NCBI GenBank assembly: GCA_023421115.1
Contig: JAEZUI010000061.1
Coordinates: forward strand, 48,045 to 112,044
Reading direction: 5' to 3'
From: Bacillota bacterium
GTDB taxonomy: Bacteria > Bacillota > Clostridia > Acetivibrionales > Acetivibrionaceae
Length of the DNA stretch: 64,000 nt
Shown here: positions 6,334 through 16,101 of the stretch, piece by piece
Position numbering within the stretch: position 1 is the first letter of the stretch
Layout: every line of letters begins with the position of its first letter
Position numbers and translations under genes: made by a program
Notes under the pieces: model-generated
Seen by the model: only the letters and a program-made list of their open reading frames with translations
The model's database searches: none
What the model was told of the DNA's origin: nothing

Positions 6334-9204
6334 ATGTCTATACGTAGTACAATTGAAGTGTCTGGTGCAAAACAAAATAACTTAAAAAACATTTCGGTGG
6401 AAATTCCTAGAGATAAGTTAACCGTCATTACCGGTGTTTCCGGTTCAGGTAAGTCCTCTCTTGCCTTTGACATAATTTACGGAGAGGGGCAGCGACGTTT
6501 TCTAGATTCAATTTCAACTTTTGCCAAAAGCCGTATAAGTCAATTAAAGAAAGCAAAGGTTGATTACGTCCGGGGACTGTCACCTGTTATTGCAATAGAA
6601 CAAAAAAAGAGCAACAATAATCCCCGTTCTACGGTAGGTACAGTTACCGACATTAACGATTATATGCGTCTTTTGTTTTCAACTGCCGGTATCGGACAAT
6701 GTCCCGAGTGCTCACATCCATTGAAACAGCTTTCAGCTGCACAAATCGCCGAACATATCATGACTCTTCCGAGTGGAACAAAAGTTGAACTTAGGGCACC
6801 TGTCTATAAAGTTTTCGGGGAGGACTACTCCTTTACCTTTCATCAATTGCGTGAAAAGGGTTATAAGAACCTTATGGTGGATGGTGAGCCCTTCTCCCTA
6901 TCACAAAAACGGGAATTGGATGAGAGTAAAAACTATTGTATTGAGCTTGTAATTGACCAATTTACACTAAAACAGGATTCCTATATTCAACTGACCAAAT
7001 CCATTGAAGCTGCTATGCTTACTTTAGATGAAGATATAATGATAAAAGTTGAAGTAATAGGTGATGTGGGCAATTCATTTTATGTTGGATTTGCATGTCC
7101 TGATCATCACTATTTTTTGTGTGAAATGCAACCCTTTCACTTCTCTTTTAACACACCGGCAAGCGCTTGCCATACTTGTATGGGCGTTGGTATGTCCTAT
7201 GTGGTGGAACCCCGTTTTCTAGTTGTTGCACCTCAAAAGAGTATCAATGATGGTGCCTTTAAAAGTACCGTTTATAATACTTCCGGCAAAGACAGCTATA
7301 AGACGGTTTTAATGTACAGCTTATCTCAAAAATACAATTTCAGCCTCGATACACCCTTCAATGAGCTACCGAAGGAAATCGTCGAAATCCTGCTTTATGG
7401 GACAAAAGGTGAGACAGTAGAAATGTTACAGCCTCCCAATTCACAAAAACGTAATTGGATGGTAGGGAGAGACCGGCCGTTCTATGGGTTTGTACACGAA
7501 TTTGAAGGGTGGTATAAACACTATATTCGCAAGTCAGCAAGCTCTGAGGCGTTTGAACCCACTTTCATCAAGGAATGTATGATTGAGAAAATATGTCCTG
7601 AATGCCATGGAGCAAGACTTAAACCGCAAAGGTTGCAGGTCACGGTAGGTGGGAAAAACTTTGATGAGCTTAGCAAAATGCAGTTGCCGGATCTCTTAAG
7701 TTTTTTGGAGGGGCTTCCTTTTGATAATGATATTGAAGATGTGGCAGCTACAATTGTTCGGGAAATAAATACACGTCTCACGCTATTGATTGATATAGGT
7801 TTGCATTATATTAACTTGGGGCGAAGAAGCGACAGCATTTCTGGCGGTGAAATGCAGCGTATCAAGATGTCTACACAGATTAGCAGTGAATTGATGGGCA
7901 TGCTCTATGTTATGGATGAACCTAGTATCGGTCTACATCCTAGAGATTCGGGACGTGTTATTGAGACAATGAAAAAGTTACGTGACTTAGGTAATACAGT
8001 TATTGTAGTAGAACACGATTTAGAAACAATAATGAGTGCGGATCATGTTATTGAAATCGGTCCCGGACCCGGTATACACGGCGGTCAAATAGTTGCCGAA
8101 GGAAGGCTTGAGGATATTATGAAAGCATCCGATTCAATTACAGGTAAGTACTTGTCCGGCAGGGCAAAAATTCCGGTACCAAAAAAGCGCCGTCATCTAG
8201 GAGATTATTTCCTGTCGATACAGGGTGCGAGAGAAAACAATCTCAAAAATGTTGACCTTGATATACCCCTTGGTGTTTTTGTTTGTGTCACTGGGGTTTC
8301 CGGTTCGGGCAAAAGTTCCATGATTAATGAAATACTTTGTAAGCAATTAAAAATTGATAAAACCGGTGCGCGGATAGAATCCGGGGAGCATGATTTTTTA
8401 TTCGGTTATGAACTGATTAATAATGTCATCAATATTGACCAAACACCTATTGGCAGGAACAGCAAATCCAATCCAGCTACTTATATAGGTATATATGATA
8501 AAATACGACAATTATTTGCAAAGGAACCGGATGCTATAGCCCGGGGGTATAAGGAAATCGACTTTAGTTTGACCCATGCAAACGGTACACGGTGTGAGCA
8601 CTGTGCAGGGGATGGGATTATTGTTACCAATCTTCAGTTTATGGCAGATATTGAAACGATTTGCCCTGTTTGCAAGGGTATGCGGTTTTCCCTGGAGGGG
8701 CTGGAAATCAAGTATAAGAGAAAGAGTATTGCAGATGTACTTGATATGACAGTTGAGGAAGCTAAGGACTTTTTTGAGGACAATCGTTACCTAAAGCATA
8801 AACTTGGAATAATTAGTGAACTAGGGCTGGGTTATATGCGATTGGGTCAAAGTTCTACCACCTTGTCGGGTGGTGAAGCCCAAAGGGTAAAATTGGCTTA
8901 TGAGTTGTCAAAAATCAAAAAGGGGGCGCATAATCTGTATATTTTGGATGAGCCTACTACGGGGCTTCATTTGTCGGATATTCAAAAGTTGTTGGATTGT
9001 CTTGGGAAGCTTGTGGATATGGGGCATTCGGTTATTGTTATTGAGCATCATTTGGATGTTATTAAGTCGGCAGATTATATTATTGATATGGGGCCTGAAG
9101 GTGGGAGTGGAGGCGGATATGTTGTGGCTGAGGGCACTCCTGAACAGGTGGCAAAGGTTGGGGCATCGCATACGGGGAGGTATTTGAGGGAAGTGCTTAA
9201 TTAA
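6334..9204 (+). CDS. UvrA-like excinuclease ATPase (probable UvrA2-type paralog)
   Basis: A 956-residue double ABC ATPase of the UvrA family. Walker A motifs (TGVSGSGKSS) lie near residues 35 and 650, with signatures SISGGEMQRI and TLSGGEAQRV. Zinc-type Cys pairs include CPECSHPL, CPECHGARL and CEHCAGDG/CPVCKGMRF. The N-terminal region differs from housekeeping UvrA (IEQKKSNNNPRSTVGTVTDI) and no uvrB or uvrC is nearby. UvrA paralogs of this sort occur in antibiotic producers and as accessory resistance or repair ATPases. AGGAG precedes the ATG. Pairing with a nucleotidyltransferase suggests a dedicated accessory function. Confidence 0.9.
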   Translation: MSIRSTIEVSGAKQNNLKNISVEIPRDKLTVITGVSGSGKSSLAFDIIYGEGQRRFLDSISTFAKSRISQLKKAKVDYVRGLSPVIAIEQKKSNNNPRSTVGTVTDINDYMRLLFSTAGIGQCPECSHPLKQLSAAQIAEHIMTLPSGTKVELRAPVYKVFGEDYSFTFHQLREKGYKNLMVDGEPFSLSQKRELDESKNYCIELVIDQFTLKQDSYIQLTKSIEAAMLTLDEDIMIKVEVIGDVGNSFYVGFACPDHHYFLCEMQPFHFSFNTPASACHTCMGVGMSYVVEPRFLVVAPQKSINDGAFKSTVYNTSGKDSYKTVLMYSLSQKYNFSLDTPFNELPKEIVEILLYGTKGETVEMLQPPNSQKRNWMVGRDRPFYGFVHEFEGWYKHYIRKSASSEAFEPTFIKECMIEKICPECHGARLKPQRLQVTVGGKNFDELSKMQLPDLLSFLEGLPFDNDIEDVAATIVREINTRLTLLIDIGLHYINLGRRSDSISGGEMQRIKMSTQISSELMGMLYVMDEPSIGLHPRDSGRVIETMKKLRDLGNTVIVVEHDLETIMSADHVIEIGPGPGIHGGQIVAEGRLEDIMKASDSITGKYLSGRAKIPVPKKRRHLGDYFLSIQGARENNLKNVDLDIPLGVFVCVTGVSGSGKSSMINEILCKQLKIDKTGARIESGEHDFLFGYELINNVINIDQTPIGRNSKSNPATYIGIYDKIRQLFAKEPDAIARGYKEIDFSLTHANGTRCEHCAGDGIIVTNLQFMADIETICPVCKGMRFSLEGLEIKYKRKSIADVLDMTVEEAKDFFEDNRYLKHKLGIISELGLGYMRLGQSSTTLSGGEAQRVKLAYELSKIKKGAHNLYILDEPTTGLHLSDIQKLLDCLGKLVDMGHSVIVIEHHLDVIKSADYIIDMGPEGGSGGGYVVAEGTPEQVAKVGASHTGRYLREVLN

Positions 9205-9382
9205 GGCTTGATACTTTTGTTTCAATTTCTTAGAGAGTTTTTGCTTTTAAACTTATAGGTTCTTTAAAAAATTTGCTTCCATAATGAATTTTTTATAAAG
9301 ACTATTTAAGGGTTTGAAGCTTAAAAAATTAGTGAGTTGCTGTTTTGTGGAGCTGAATTGGGGGTTGTGCCTATTGTTTTAG

Positions 9383-9635
9383 TGTCAAACGACTCCATTG
9401 CACGACCTTCGCATAGAATCTGTAGCCTCAGCTTGATAATTTTCGCACACGTCTATGGGACATCCTGTCCCAAGACGCTAAAAATGCCATCCGTGGCATT
9501 TTTGCTTCAAATTATCAAGCTTTCGGCAAAAGCTTCCGCCTCTTTCGAGCGAAGTGAAAGAGGCAAAAGCGAAGGGACTCGATGTCCCGTTGCTTTTCTT
9601 CTAATTCTCAGGTCGAGCAATTCCGTCATTTGACA
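9383..9635. other. Densely folded inverted-repeat element (candidate ncRNA or MITE)
   Basis: The outer arms match over about 35 bases with few mismatches: TGTCAAACGAC...ATTGCACGACCT at 9383-9406 against the inverse of 9610-9635. Inside are AGCTTGATAATTT (9430-9442) pairing with AAATTATCAAGCT; hairpins CGTCT-A-TGGGACA/TGTCCCA-AGACG and AAAAATGCCA/TGGCATTTTT; then GCCTCTTTC/GAAAGAGGC and AAAAGCGAAGGGAC/GTCCCGTTGCTTTT. The GC content is clearly above its surroundings. An open frame crosses it but is low-complexity and unsupported. It lies between the 3' ends of uvrA-like and fetB, a typical place for mobile or RNA elements. Confidence 0.6.
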
Positions 9636-9752
9636 GTAAAACAGGTTACCATTTCTTAATTTTTCAGCTAGCTGTTTTATGTTTTGCTCAATTTTGTTTA
9701 TTATCTTTTTGAATTCTTCGTCGCTTTTTCCTGTAGGGTCATCAAGGCCTCC

Positions 9753-10529
9753 TTAATTTAATTGGGATTGAGCATTAAAAAAAGTCCGGTACCCTAGCTG
9801 AAGCAGGATAATAACTGAAAGTGCAACAGCACCGAGAATCCCTAACATAATAGCTATCTGATAGGCAATAGCCGTTGTAGGTGCAGTGCCTGAAAGGATT
9901 TGGCCTGTCATCATTCCCGGTAAAAATACTATCCCCATACCCACCATGGAATTAACTGTAGGCATTATTGCTGCGTCAAAGGTACTATTGATAATACTTT
10001 TAGATGCATTCTTTGGTGTTGCACCAAGAATAAGTGCTTCTTCAATTAAGGCTTTTTGAGTAGACACTCCTTCAATAAGTGATTTTACACCAAGAGATAT
10101 ACCAGTCATGGAATTACCTATAAGCATTCCAGCTATAGGCACAAAGTACTGGGGAGAATACCAGGGTGAAATTCTTACAACTATAAATAAAAAATATGCA
10201 AGGCATGTCAATGTCCCAACACTCATCGAAAGCGCTATAACCTTTTTTAGTGGGTGTGACAGTTTTCCCTTAAATTTTTTAAATATAGTATAAACCGAAA
10301 ATACTTCCATTAAAATAATAATTCCGGTTGTAATAAAGGGGCTTGGGTTTTGGAATACATATACAAGAACATACCCGGTCAAAATAAGTTGCAGAGTCAT
10401 TCTGACTGAAGAAATAATAATTTCCTTTTCCCTGTTTATTCCTCTTAACCTTACAATGGCAATAACAATTAATACAAAAATATATGCAACTGCTACCTGT
10501 GCTATTGATAAATCAATAATTCCGCCCAT
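9753..10529 (-). CDS. fetB: FetB-type ABC permease (UPF0014)
   Basis: A 258-residue membrane protein with about seven segments, of the FetB/YbbM family. The landmark LPGMMTGQILSGT...AIAYQIAIM is conserved near residues 205-230, with an ALILGAT region before it. The family, with FetA, is linked to iron export and peroxide tolerance in E. coli; in clostridia the substrate is inferred. The start MGGIIDL is chosen because GAGGAGGCAGGAGA precedes it. It overlaps the end of fetA by 17 bases, so the two are co-translated. Confidence 0.85.
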   Translation of the reverse strand: MGGIIDLSIAQVAVAYIFVLIVIAIVRLRGINREKEIIISSVRMTLQLILTGYVLVYVFQNPSPFITTGIIILMEVFSVYTIFKKFKGKLSHPLKKVIALSMSVGTLTCLAYFLFIVVRISPWYSPQYFVPIAGMLIGNSMTGISLGVKSLIEGVSTQKALIEEALILGATPKNASKSIINSTFDAAIMPTVNSMVGMGIVFLPGMMTGQILSGTAPTTAIAYQIAIMLGILGAVALSVIILLQLGYRTFFNAQSQLN

Positions 10530-11163
10530 TCTCCTGCCTCCTCTTGACTTTTCCTTCTGACACCTCAACAATCACATCGGAATATTTTGTTGCTACCGCC
10601 TTAGAATGGGTAACCATAACTATTGTTTTTCTATTGTTTTGAACATATTGTATTAGCATTTGAATTAAAATGTCTTCGGTTTCGTCATCTAAAGCTGATG
10701 AGGGTTCATCAAGAAGATAGACTAAGGGGTTTAAGATCAGTATTCTTGCTAATGCAAGCCTTTGCTTTTCACCACCCGACAGGGTGTTAGCAGGTGTATC
10801 AAGGGATTTATTGAGCTTAACCTGTTCAAGGGTCTGTTTTAATACTTCGTCCTCCATTAACTTTTTACCTTGAAAAATCAATCCGGCATTGAGATTATCA
10901 CGTATGCCACCATCAAAAATAGAGGGATTTTGAGTAAGCATTAAGACCTCTCTTCTATGAAGCACCGAATCAATATTGTGTAAATCGGTTCCGTTATAGA
11001 GTACCTTACCCTCCGTCGGAGATATCAATTTATTGAGCATTCTTAATATAGTTGTCTTACCGCTTCCGCTCGAGCCTACAAGTGTTGTTATTTTTTCTTT
11101 TTCTATTCTAAGCTCAGGAAGAGCTACAATATTTTTAAATTTTACATCAACAAATTCAAACAT
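10513..11163 (-). CDS. fetA: FetA-type ABC ATPase
   Basis: A 216-residue ABC ATPase: Walker A GSSGSGKTT near residue 31, a Q-loop at TQNPSIFDG, signature TLSGGEKQRLALARIL, Walker B LVYLLDEPSSALD and a switch His in VTHS. It is the energy partner of the following FetB permease. The ATG follows AAGGAGC. The pair stands alone as an operon; upstream lie an inverted-repeat element and a DnaA-box-like repeat, but no clear metal-regulator site was recognised. Confidence 0.85.
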   Translation of the reverse strand: MFEFVDVKFKNIVALPELRIEKEKITTLVGSSGSGKTTILRMLNKLISPTEGKVLYNGTDLHNIDSVLHRREVLMLTQNPSIFDGGIRDNLNAGLIFQGKKLMEDEVLKQTLEQVKLNKSLDTPANTLSGGEKQRLALARILILNPLVYLLDEPSSALDDETEDILIQMLIQYVQNNRKTIVMVTHSKAVATKYSDVIVEVSEGKVKRRQENGRNY

Positions 11164-11204
11164 TTTTTGCTCCTTTATGTACTTAAGAGTCCATCCGATA
11201 TTTT

Positions 11205-11303
11205 AGGTAATTCCAAAAAAATAACTGGTCAATTGCCATTTCAAAAAATTTGATTTGATGGCTCTGTACCAAAATGTTGTATAAGTTATTTTTTGAAATG
11301 GCC
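11205..11303. repeat. Intergenic inverted-repeat element, copy 2
   Basis: The second copy of the element at 2101-2256. The arms GCCATTTCAAAAAAT (11235-11249) and ATTTTTTGAAATGGC (11288-11302) are perfect inverses, and the left flank AGGTAATTCCAAAAAA matches copy 1. The interior is shorter than in copy 1 (about 38 versus 95 bases), so the arms are conserved and the loop is not. It lies just upstream of fetA. Confidence 0.55.
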
Positions 11304-11371
11304 TTATTATCTACCCAATATACGAACTATTAAAACAATTACTATACTCCAAAAGCCTATTATTGGAATAT

Positions 11372-11445
11372 AAAAAACTTATCCACAATGTATTCACATA
11401 TTACCCACAAGTTCTCCACACATATTCTAAAACAATCCACAAAAA
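11372..11445 (+). repeat. DnaA-box-like triad repeat, copy A
   Basis: TTATCCACA at 11379, TTCTCCACA at 11412 and the degenerate CAATCCACA at 11433, all in the same orientation with starts 33 and 21 bases apart. A further TTACCCACA lies at 11401. This is one of four copies with identical spacing in the window, in a gene-free stretch between fetA and a lipoprotein gene. Confidence 0.7.
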
Positions 11446-11570
11446 CATACTAGTATATTTGACATCAAATCCCGCTTCTTTAAATCACCAAGCCCTAATC
11501 CATCAACACAACACCCAAAGCATATGATACACTATTCAATAATAATGATAAGAGCAATGCTTTCTGCATT

Positions 11571-11813
11571 CTAAAATTGCACAGTAATATATATATATAT
11601 ATATGCTTCTACTACTACAACCATCAACTCAAGAAAAATCAAGCTGATATAGTATGAATTATGCCCAAATATTTTATACGAAAAAATCAAAATCAGGTTG
11701 ACTGCCGGATTGGTAAGCATATTGCACAACAAGCTATAATAAATATATTCCCTTTCCATCAACCTTTTCCTCAACCACAATAAACCTATTTGAAATCTTG
11801 CTAAAAGGCACAC
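11571..11813 (-). pseudogene. Fragment of a small membrane protein
   Basis: An 80-codon frame with two hydrophobic stretches and the pattern NMLTNPAVNLILIF...ISLIFLELMVVVVEAYIY. That NxxTNPxxN...E..V..EA signature is familiar from small clostridial membrane proteins of unknown function. It runs into an (AT)n tract at about 11588-11603 and lacks a credible ribosome site, so a truncated remnant is more likely than an intact gene. The rest of 11446-11953 shows no other feature. Confidence 0.35.
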
Positions 11814-11953
11814 TATCTAAATTTTCATCCCCCAAACTAGGTTAGTCTACGATTATTATGAAAATTTGTCAATAAGCTAACTTATCTTTTTGGTGCATTT
11901 TTAAGTCAATTGACAAATGATGCGTCAGACCATTATAGATTACAGTCAAACCT

Positions 11954-12604
11954 TTATCTTAGAACAAGTGTAGGTTTATTCTCAACTGCTTTAATTTCTC
12001 CCAAAAGCATATCCTTTTTTAAAGATATCTTTGTAAAATCTTCATTTTCCATTGTCGGATTAGCTTTATATACCTTAAACTTTGTATTAGATATCTTATG
12101 TAGAATCAGTTCTTGTTGGATAAAACCTAACGTTTTTGCTGCAGATATATCTATATCTGCCTCGCATTGCTTTGAAAGATCAAAGTATCCCAAACATGAC
12201 CGATGCATACCAGACCCCCAGGAATAGGTATAAAGTAATTCTTTTTCCCCGTTACCATCAAAATCAGATGTTTCTAAGTCTACGATACCAAACCCACCGA
12301 ATCCTTCTCCTAAGGTATATAAATTCCCATCATACAACAAATAAGATTCGCATGTTTCTTTACTCTTAAATATCTGGCAACCTGTTTCTTTAAAAACATT
12401 TTCGGGAGTAATATCCTGAAAAGCATCAATTTGTGTAGAGAGCATTTTAATCCTTTCCTTTCTTACAGAATCCTTTAGAATAGCTTTAAACCCCTGTAAA
12501 TCTTGTTTTTCCCAGTCTGTAGGTTGTTCTTCTTTTTTGTTATCACACCCAAATAAAACTACTATCATCATTATCATTATTAACAAAAAAATAGCTTTTT
12601 TCAA
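11954..12604 (-). CDS. Secreted lipoprotein with FG-GAP-like segment
   Basis: About 216 residues from a TTG start 7 bases after AAAGGTGG. The N-terminus is a lipoprotein signal with lipobox VLFGC (Cys20), followed by a charged linker. The middle, IVDLETSDFDGNGEKELLYTYSWGSGMHRS, resembles a calcium-binding FG-GAP/VCBS blade (DxDGNGxxEL). The function is unknown. It stands alone on the minus strand, with the gene-poor triad-repeat region downstream. Confidence 0.65.
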   Translation of the reverse strand: MKKAIFLLIMIMMIVVLFGCDNKKEEQPTDWEKQDLQGFKAILKDSVRKERIKMLSTQIDAFQDITPENVFKETGCQIFKSKETCESYLLYDGNLYTLGEGFGGFGIVDLETSDFDGNGEKELLYTYSWGSGMHRSCLGYFDLSKQCEADIDISAAKTLGFIQQELILHKISNTKFKVYKANPTMENEDFTKISLKKDMLLGEIKAVENKPTLVLR

Positions 12605-12779
12605 ACCCTTACCACCTTTCCTCTGTTGAGTATGGACATAACCAAGTATTACCACACCTCCTCATAATGCTCAACTCGCTATCAAACAGTTTCACATTAT
12701 CCACTCTTATACCTCTACACTATAACAATAGTCTATGCTTGTCAATATCCTAATAATAACATTTACTCCAAATATATTG

Positions 12780-13233
12780 ATGTAGACAATTTTATAAATA
12801 CTATGCAAAGATTTTGCCATTGATTTAGAAACAGGATCTCTGCTTCACTCGTATTTTAGTGAAGATACAAAATCAATTTTTGAAGTTTTCATCTCAGGGC
12901 TGATTGACGCAATCATCATTAATAATTCCCCAACTGTTATGTATATGATAAAGCTTCCAAAAGGATAGTATGCCTTTGTGGTTTCACCTATTTGTATTTT
13001 TGATTATTTTGACAGTAATTTTAGAGTGAATGCAGCTGACATTAGAGATATACTAACTGTTGATGATCCTAATAAATCGGGTTCAAATATATATTCAAAT
13101 TATACATTTAGAAGGAACGTCTAATGTTGAAATGGCTTTCGTTGGACTTGAGCCCGAAACAATTTCTTCCCGTTTTGGTTTTGAATTTTTCTATAAATTT
13201 AAAAGGTATTTTCATTTATCTTACTCTTTTTGA
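12780..13233 (+). pseudogene. Decayed gene, family not recognised
   Basis: An open plus frame reads FAIDLETGSLLHSYFSEDTK and onward to a TAG at 12966-12968. It continues in the same frame (YAFVVSPICIFDYFDSNFRV...) to a TAA near 13122, then resumes one base shifted (SNVEMAFVGLEPETISSRF...) until a TGA near 13231. One nonsense codon and one frameshift in otherwise protein-like sequence indicate a dead gene. No start or signal was found. Confidence 0.4.
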
Positions 13234-13266
13234 AAACAATGGACTCGCATTTGCCGTTTTTGCCTA

Positions 13267-13307
13267 AAAGAAAAGGTGTTGCAGAACCAATTAAATTTTG
13301 CAACACC
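13267..13307 (-). terminator. Intrinsic terminator after the M4 protease remnant
   Basis: On the minus strand GGTGTTGCA pairs with TGCAACACC across a 15-base loop, followed by TTTTCTTTT. It lies 19 bases past the stop codon of the protease remnant, showing that this was once a normal transcription unit. Confidence 0.75.
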
Positions 13308-13325
13308 CGATACATTTTCCCTTTA

Positions 13326-14476
13326 TTATTCAGCTATATTGCTGAAATATGATATTCTGTTATCCGCAAAATCTATAATTGCAACCTGGTAATCATAGCC
13401 TGATTCTATATCTACTTTCACAAAAGTATTTTCTGTAACTGCAACTTTTTGAGGTGCATCTGAAGTATCAGATTTTACTTTATATACAGCATACCTGATA
13501 TCTTGTTCAAAAGACTGATCCCAATAGAATGTGCTTGTTGATCTGTCAAGTTCAAAGTTTCGCGGCGCATATGAATATGCTTCAACAGTTTTTACATCAC
13601 TGAATTGAGAAATCCTTTTTCCGTATAAGTTTACAACTGCCACCTTAAAATCACATATACCACGGAGTGTATTTACAGCAATTTGCCTTTTTTCTGTTTC
13701 AGCAATCTTCTCAAATTCATCATTTGTATCGCTCCTTTTTCTATATAACGCGAATTTATCTCCTTTTGTTCCACTCCAGCTAAACTGAATCAATAAACCA
13801 CTTCTATTTGTCATCCTAAAGTTTGTCGGGGGTTCCACTAACAAACCCACTGAAGTAAATGCAGCTTTTGTGCTCTGATAAGCCTGGCTGTTTTTACCGT
13901 ACAATAAGCCGGAAGATAAAAGTACATAACTCGCAAATTGTTGTAACGAGGTTTCTTTTGTGAGATAACCATCATTGATTGCATTGTAGAAAATACGCGC
14001 AATTTTCTCATAGCCTATTGCATTTACATTTTCGCCACCCAAGGCCATAAGACCTGCCGCTCTGCTTATAAGTCCACCTCCATCATTTTCACTGTGGATA
14101 TCCTCATTATAAGCTTCGTATTTTTTAATATTTGGATTGAAAGCATCCCTCAAGTACCCGTTATTATAAATATCTTCACCTATTAATCCGCTTATATTTC
14201 CGTCAGAACCATTTTCGTCAACTGAATATTCATTGGTAATATAGTATTCTGCCAATATGCCGAATACATCTCCCACTCCCTCGGAAACTGCTTTTGTTTC
14301 TTTTTTAGAACCTGTTAATCCTTCGAATTGAAGCATTCCGTGACTATATTCATGAGCCATAATATCCAAACAACATGATATGATTTTTCCATTTTCGCCG
14401 GCATAATAATGTATGCCTACGTAATTTTTACTTCCCCATGCTATTGGTTTTCCATAAGCCCCTTCTCCTTCTATTT
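13326..14476 (-). pseudogene. N-terminally truncated M4 (thermolysin-type) metalloprotease
   Basis: The open frame from about 14476 contains the zinc motif HEYSH, the third ligand region EGVGDVFG and the M4 C-terminal helical domain (GLISRAAGLMALGGENV, IARIFYNAI, TSVGLL). Two fibronectin-like beta repeats follow (PPTNFRMTNRSG and APRNFELDRSTS). The signal peptide, propeptide and most of the N-terminal catalytic domain are missing; the frame simply opens after a TAA with GAYGKPIAWGSKNYVGIHYY, and no start codon is plausible. The family is secreted. The loss of 5' sequence marks it as a pseudogene. The gap 14477-14799 shows no other feature. Confidence 0.8.
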
Positions 14477-14799
14477 ATAATACAAGTCTTGGTACAATAA
14501 CTTATAATTTCCAATTGCGTATTTATTATTATAATGGCCATTTTCTTATTATGCGGAAATAGTATCAAAATCAATACTCCACTAATGGGATCTCTTTATC
14601 ATCAAAGAATCTAATTGAGATTTTATTCATTCCACTTATATTAAGTTATACTTTCTGATATTTTCCTGAACGAAAACTGAATATGGCTTGAATCTGGAAT
14701 AATTTTGAACTTGCGTAAATATTGTTTTCTCTAGCTGTTGGAAAAAAAGCGAATTAAACTTTGACAAATTCACCGCATTTTTTGGCTGTTTTACACCCG

Positions 14800-14828
14800 T
14801 TGACAACAAAAAAATGCAATGCTAGAAT
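14800..14828 (+). promoter_or_regulatory. SigA-type promoter of the following surface-protein pseudogene
   Basis: TTGACA at 14800-14805 and TAGAAT at 14823-14828 are separated by exactly 17 bases, close to the vegetative consensus. It lies about 57 bases before the chosen ATG of the broken gene. Confidence 0.6.
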
Positions 14829-14885
14829 GCCTATATACTGACGTCGACAACAGTAAATTCTATGATGAAAAATAAGGGGAAAACT

Positions 14886-16101
14886 ATGAAAAAAATAGCC
14901 TCATTTATGATTTGTTTTGTACTTTGCTTATCTATGTTTACGTTTATTACACCGGCCTCATCAAATCAAATTAGCGTGAAATATCAAACATATGATATGC
15001 CGGTATTTTTGGTCATGCTGTTGACTGTGTTTATGCAAATTTATCACAAGGAAATATTACATACAAGGTTCATGTAAAAGGTGAAGGTTGGTCGTCGGAG
15101 GTTACTAATAGAAGCGATTATGCCGGAACCATAGGTAAGCCGATTGATGGCTTAATGATAAAAGCCGATACAGGAAGAACAGTAAAATATAGAGTGCATA
15201 TAATGGGTGGACAATGGTTGCCCTATGTAACTGGATATAATCAATCTGATGCTTCAAATGGTTATGCTGGTTCATTTGGAAAACAATTGACGCTATACAA
15301 ATTTATGTAGAAGATCTGCCAACACCAGCACAACAACCAGGAGTTATAGCAGATGGCACATATTACATATCACCTAAATGTGCTCCTAACAGTGTATTAG
15401 ATGTAGTGAATGGAAGCAGCACAGGAGCTATTCAATTATATACAAAGGCTGATGTACCTGCTCAAATATTTACAGTGAAACATCTTGGAAATAACTATTA
15501 TACTATTACCTGCTGTACCGGAAAAGTACTTGACGGAGGTGGTGTGTATAATGCGCAGGGTACAAAGATTATTCAGTATGCCTCAAATGGCGCAAATGCA
15601 CAAAAGTGGCTTATAAAGGCTTCCGGTGATGGTGATTATTTCAATATATGCTTCGGTGTAAATAATTCACTATGTATGGACGTAATTAATGGTACTTCAG
15701 CTAATCAAACCAGAATACAGCTTTACAAAAATGTCAATGTAAATGCACAAAAGTGGAGATTCATACCTGTTGCTGAATCAGCCATGTTTCCTGTAACTTC
15801 CATGTTGAATGTAACAACAATAGCCTATGAATATGGCCTAGGGGGTGCACAACACAGTGGTAAAAACGCAATGGATTGTACTGCAGCCATCAAAACTGAG
15901 TATGCAGTCGCTCCTTTCACTGGTACGATTGTTAATGTGAAAGATGCATATGATTGTAATGCAATGTGGTTCCAAAGTGATGAAGAAGTACTTTATGCAG
16001 ATGGCACAAGAGGCAAAATGACAGTTTTATTTTTGCATGGACGTAACCGGAATGAATTAGTGGTCGGAAAAAAATATAGATTCATGCGAATCTATCACTA
16101 A
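14886..16101 (+). pseudogene. Broken secreted protein: signal peptide, ChW-like repeats, ricin lectin, M23-like domain
   Basis: The ATG at 14886 follows AAGGGG. A signal peptide (MKKIASFMICFVLCLSMF) is followed by a frameshift near 15000. The next frame encodes clostridial hydrophobic-W-like repeats (HVKGEGWSSEV, AGTIGKPIDGLMI). A second frameshift near 15285 leads to a ricin-type trefoil (QxW motifs NAQKWLIK and NAQKWRFI), then part of an M23/LytM-like domain (HSGKNAMDC, VAPFTGTIVNV, DGTRGKMTVLFLHG), and stops early. An intact relative would bind carbohydrate and cleave peptidoglycan outside the cell. At least two frameshifts and a missing C-terminus make it inactive. Confidence 0.75.

Noticed and set aside
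9337..9633. 98-codon frame across the folded element
   Set aside because: The composition follows the hairpins, there is no ribosome site, and the inverted repeats explain the sequence better than a protein.
11588..11603. (AT)n tract as a regulatory or repeat locus
   Set aside because: A short simple repeat in AT-rich DNA; no function can be supported.
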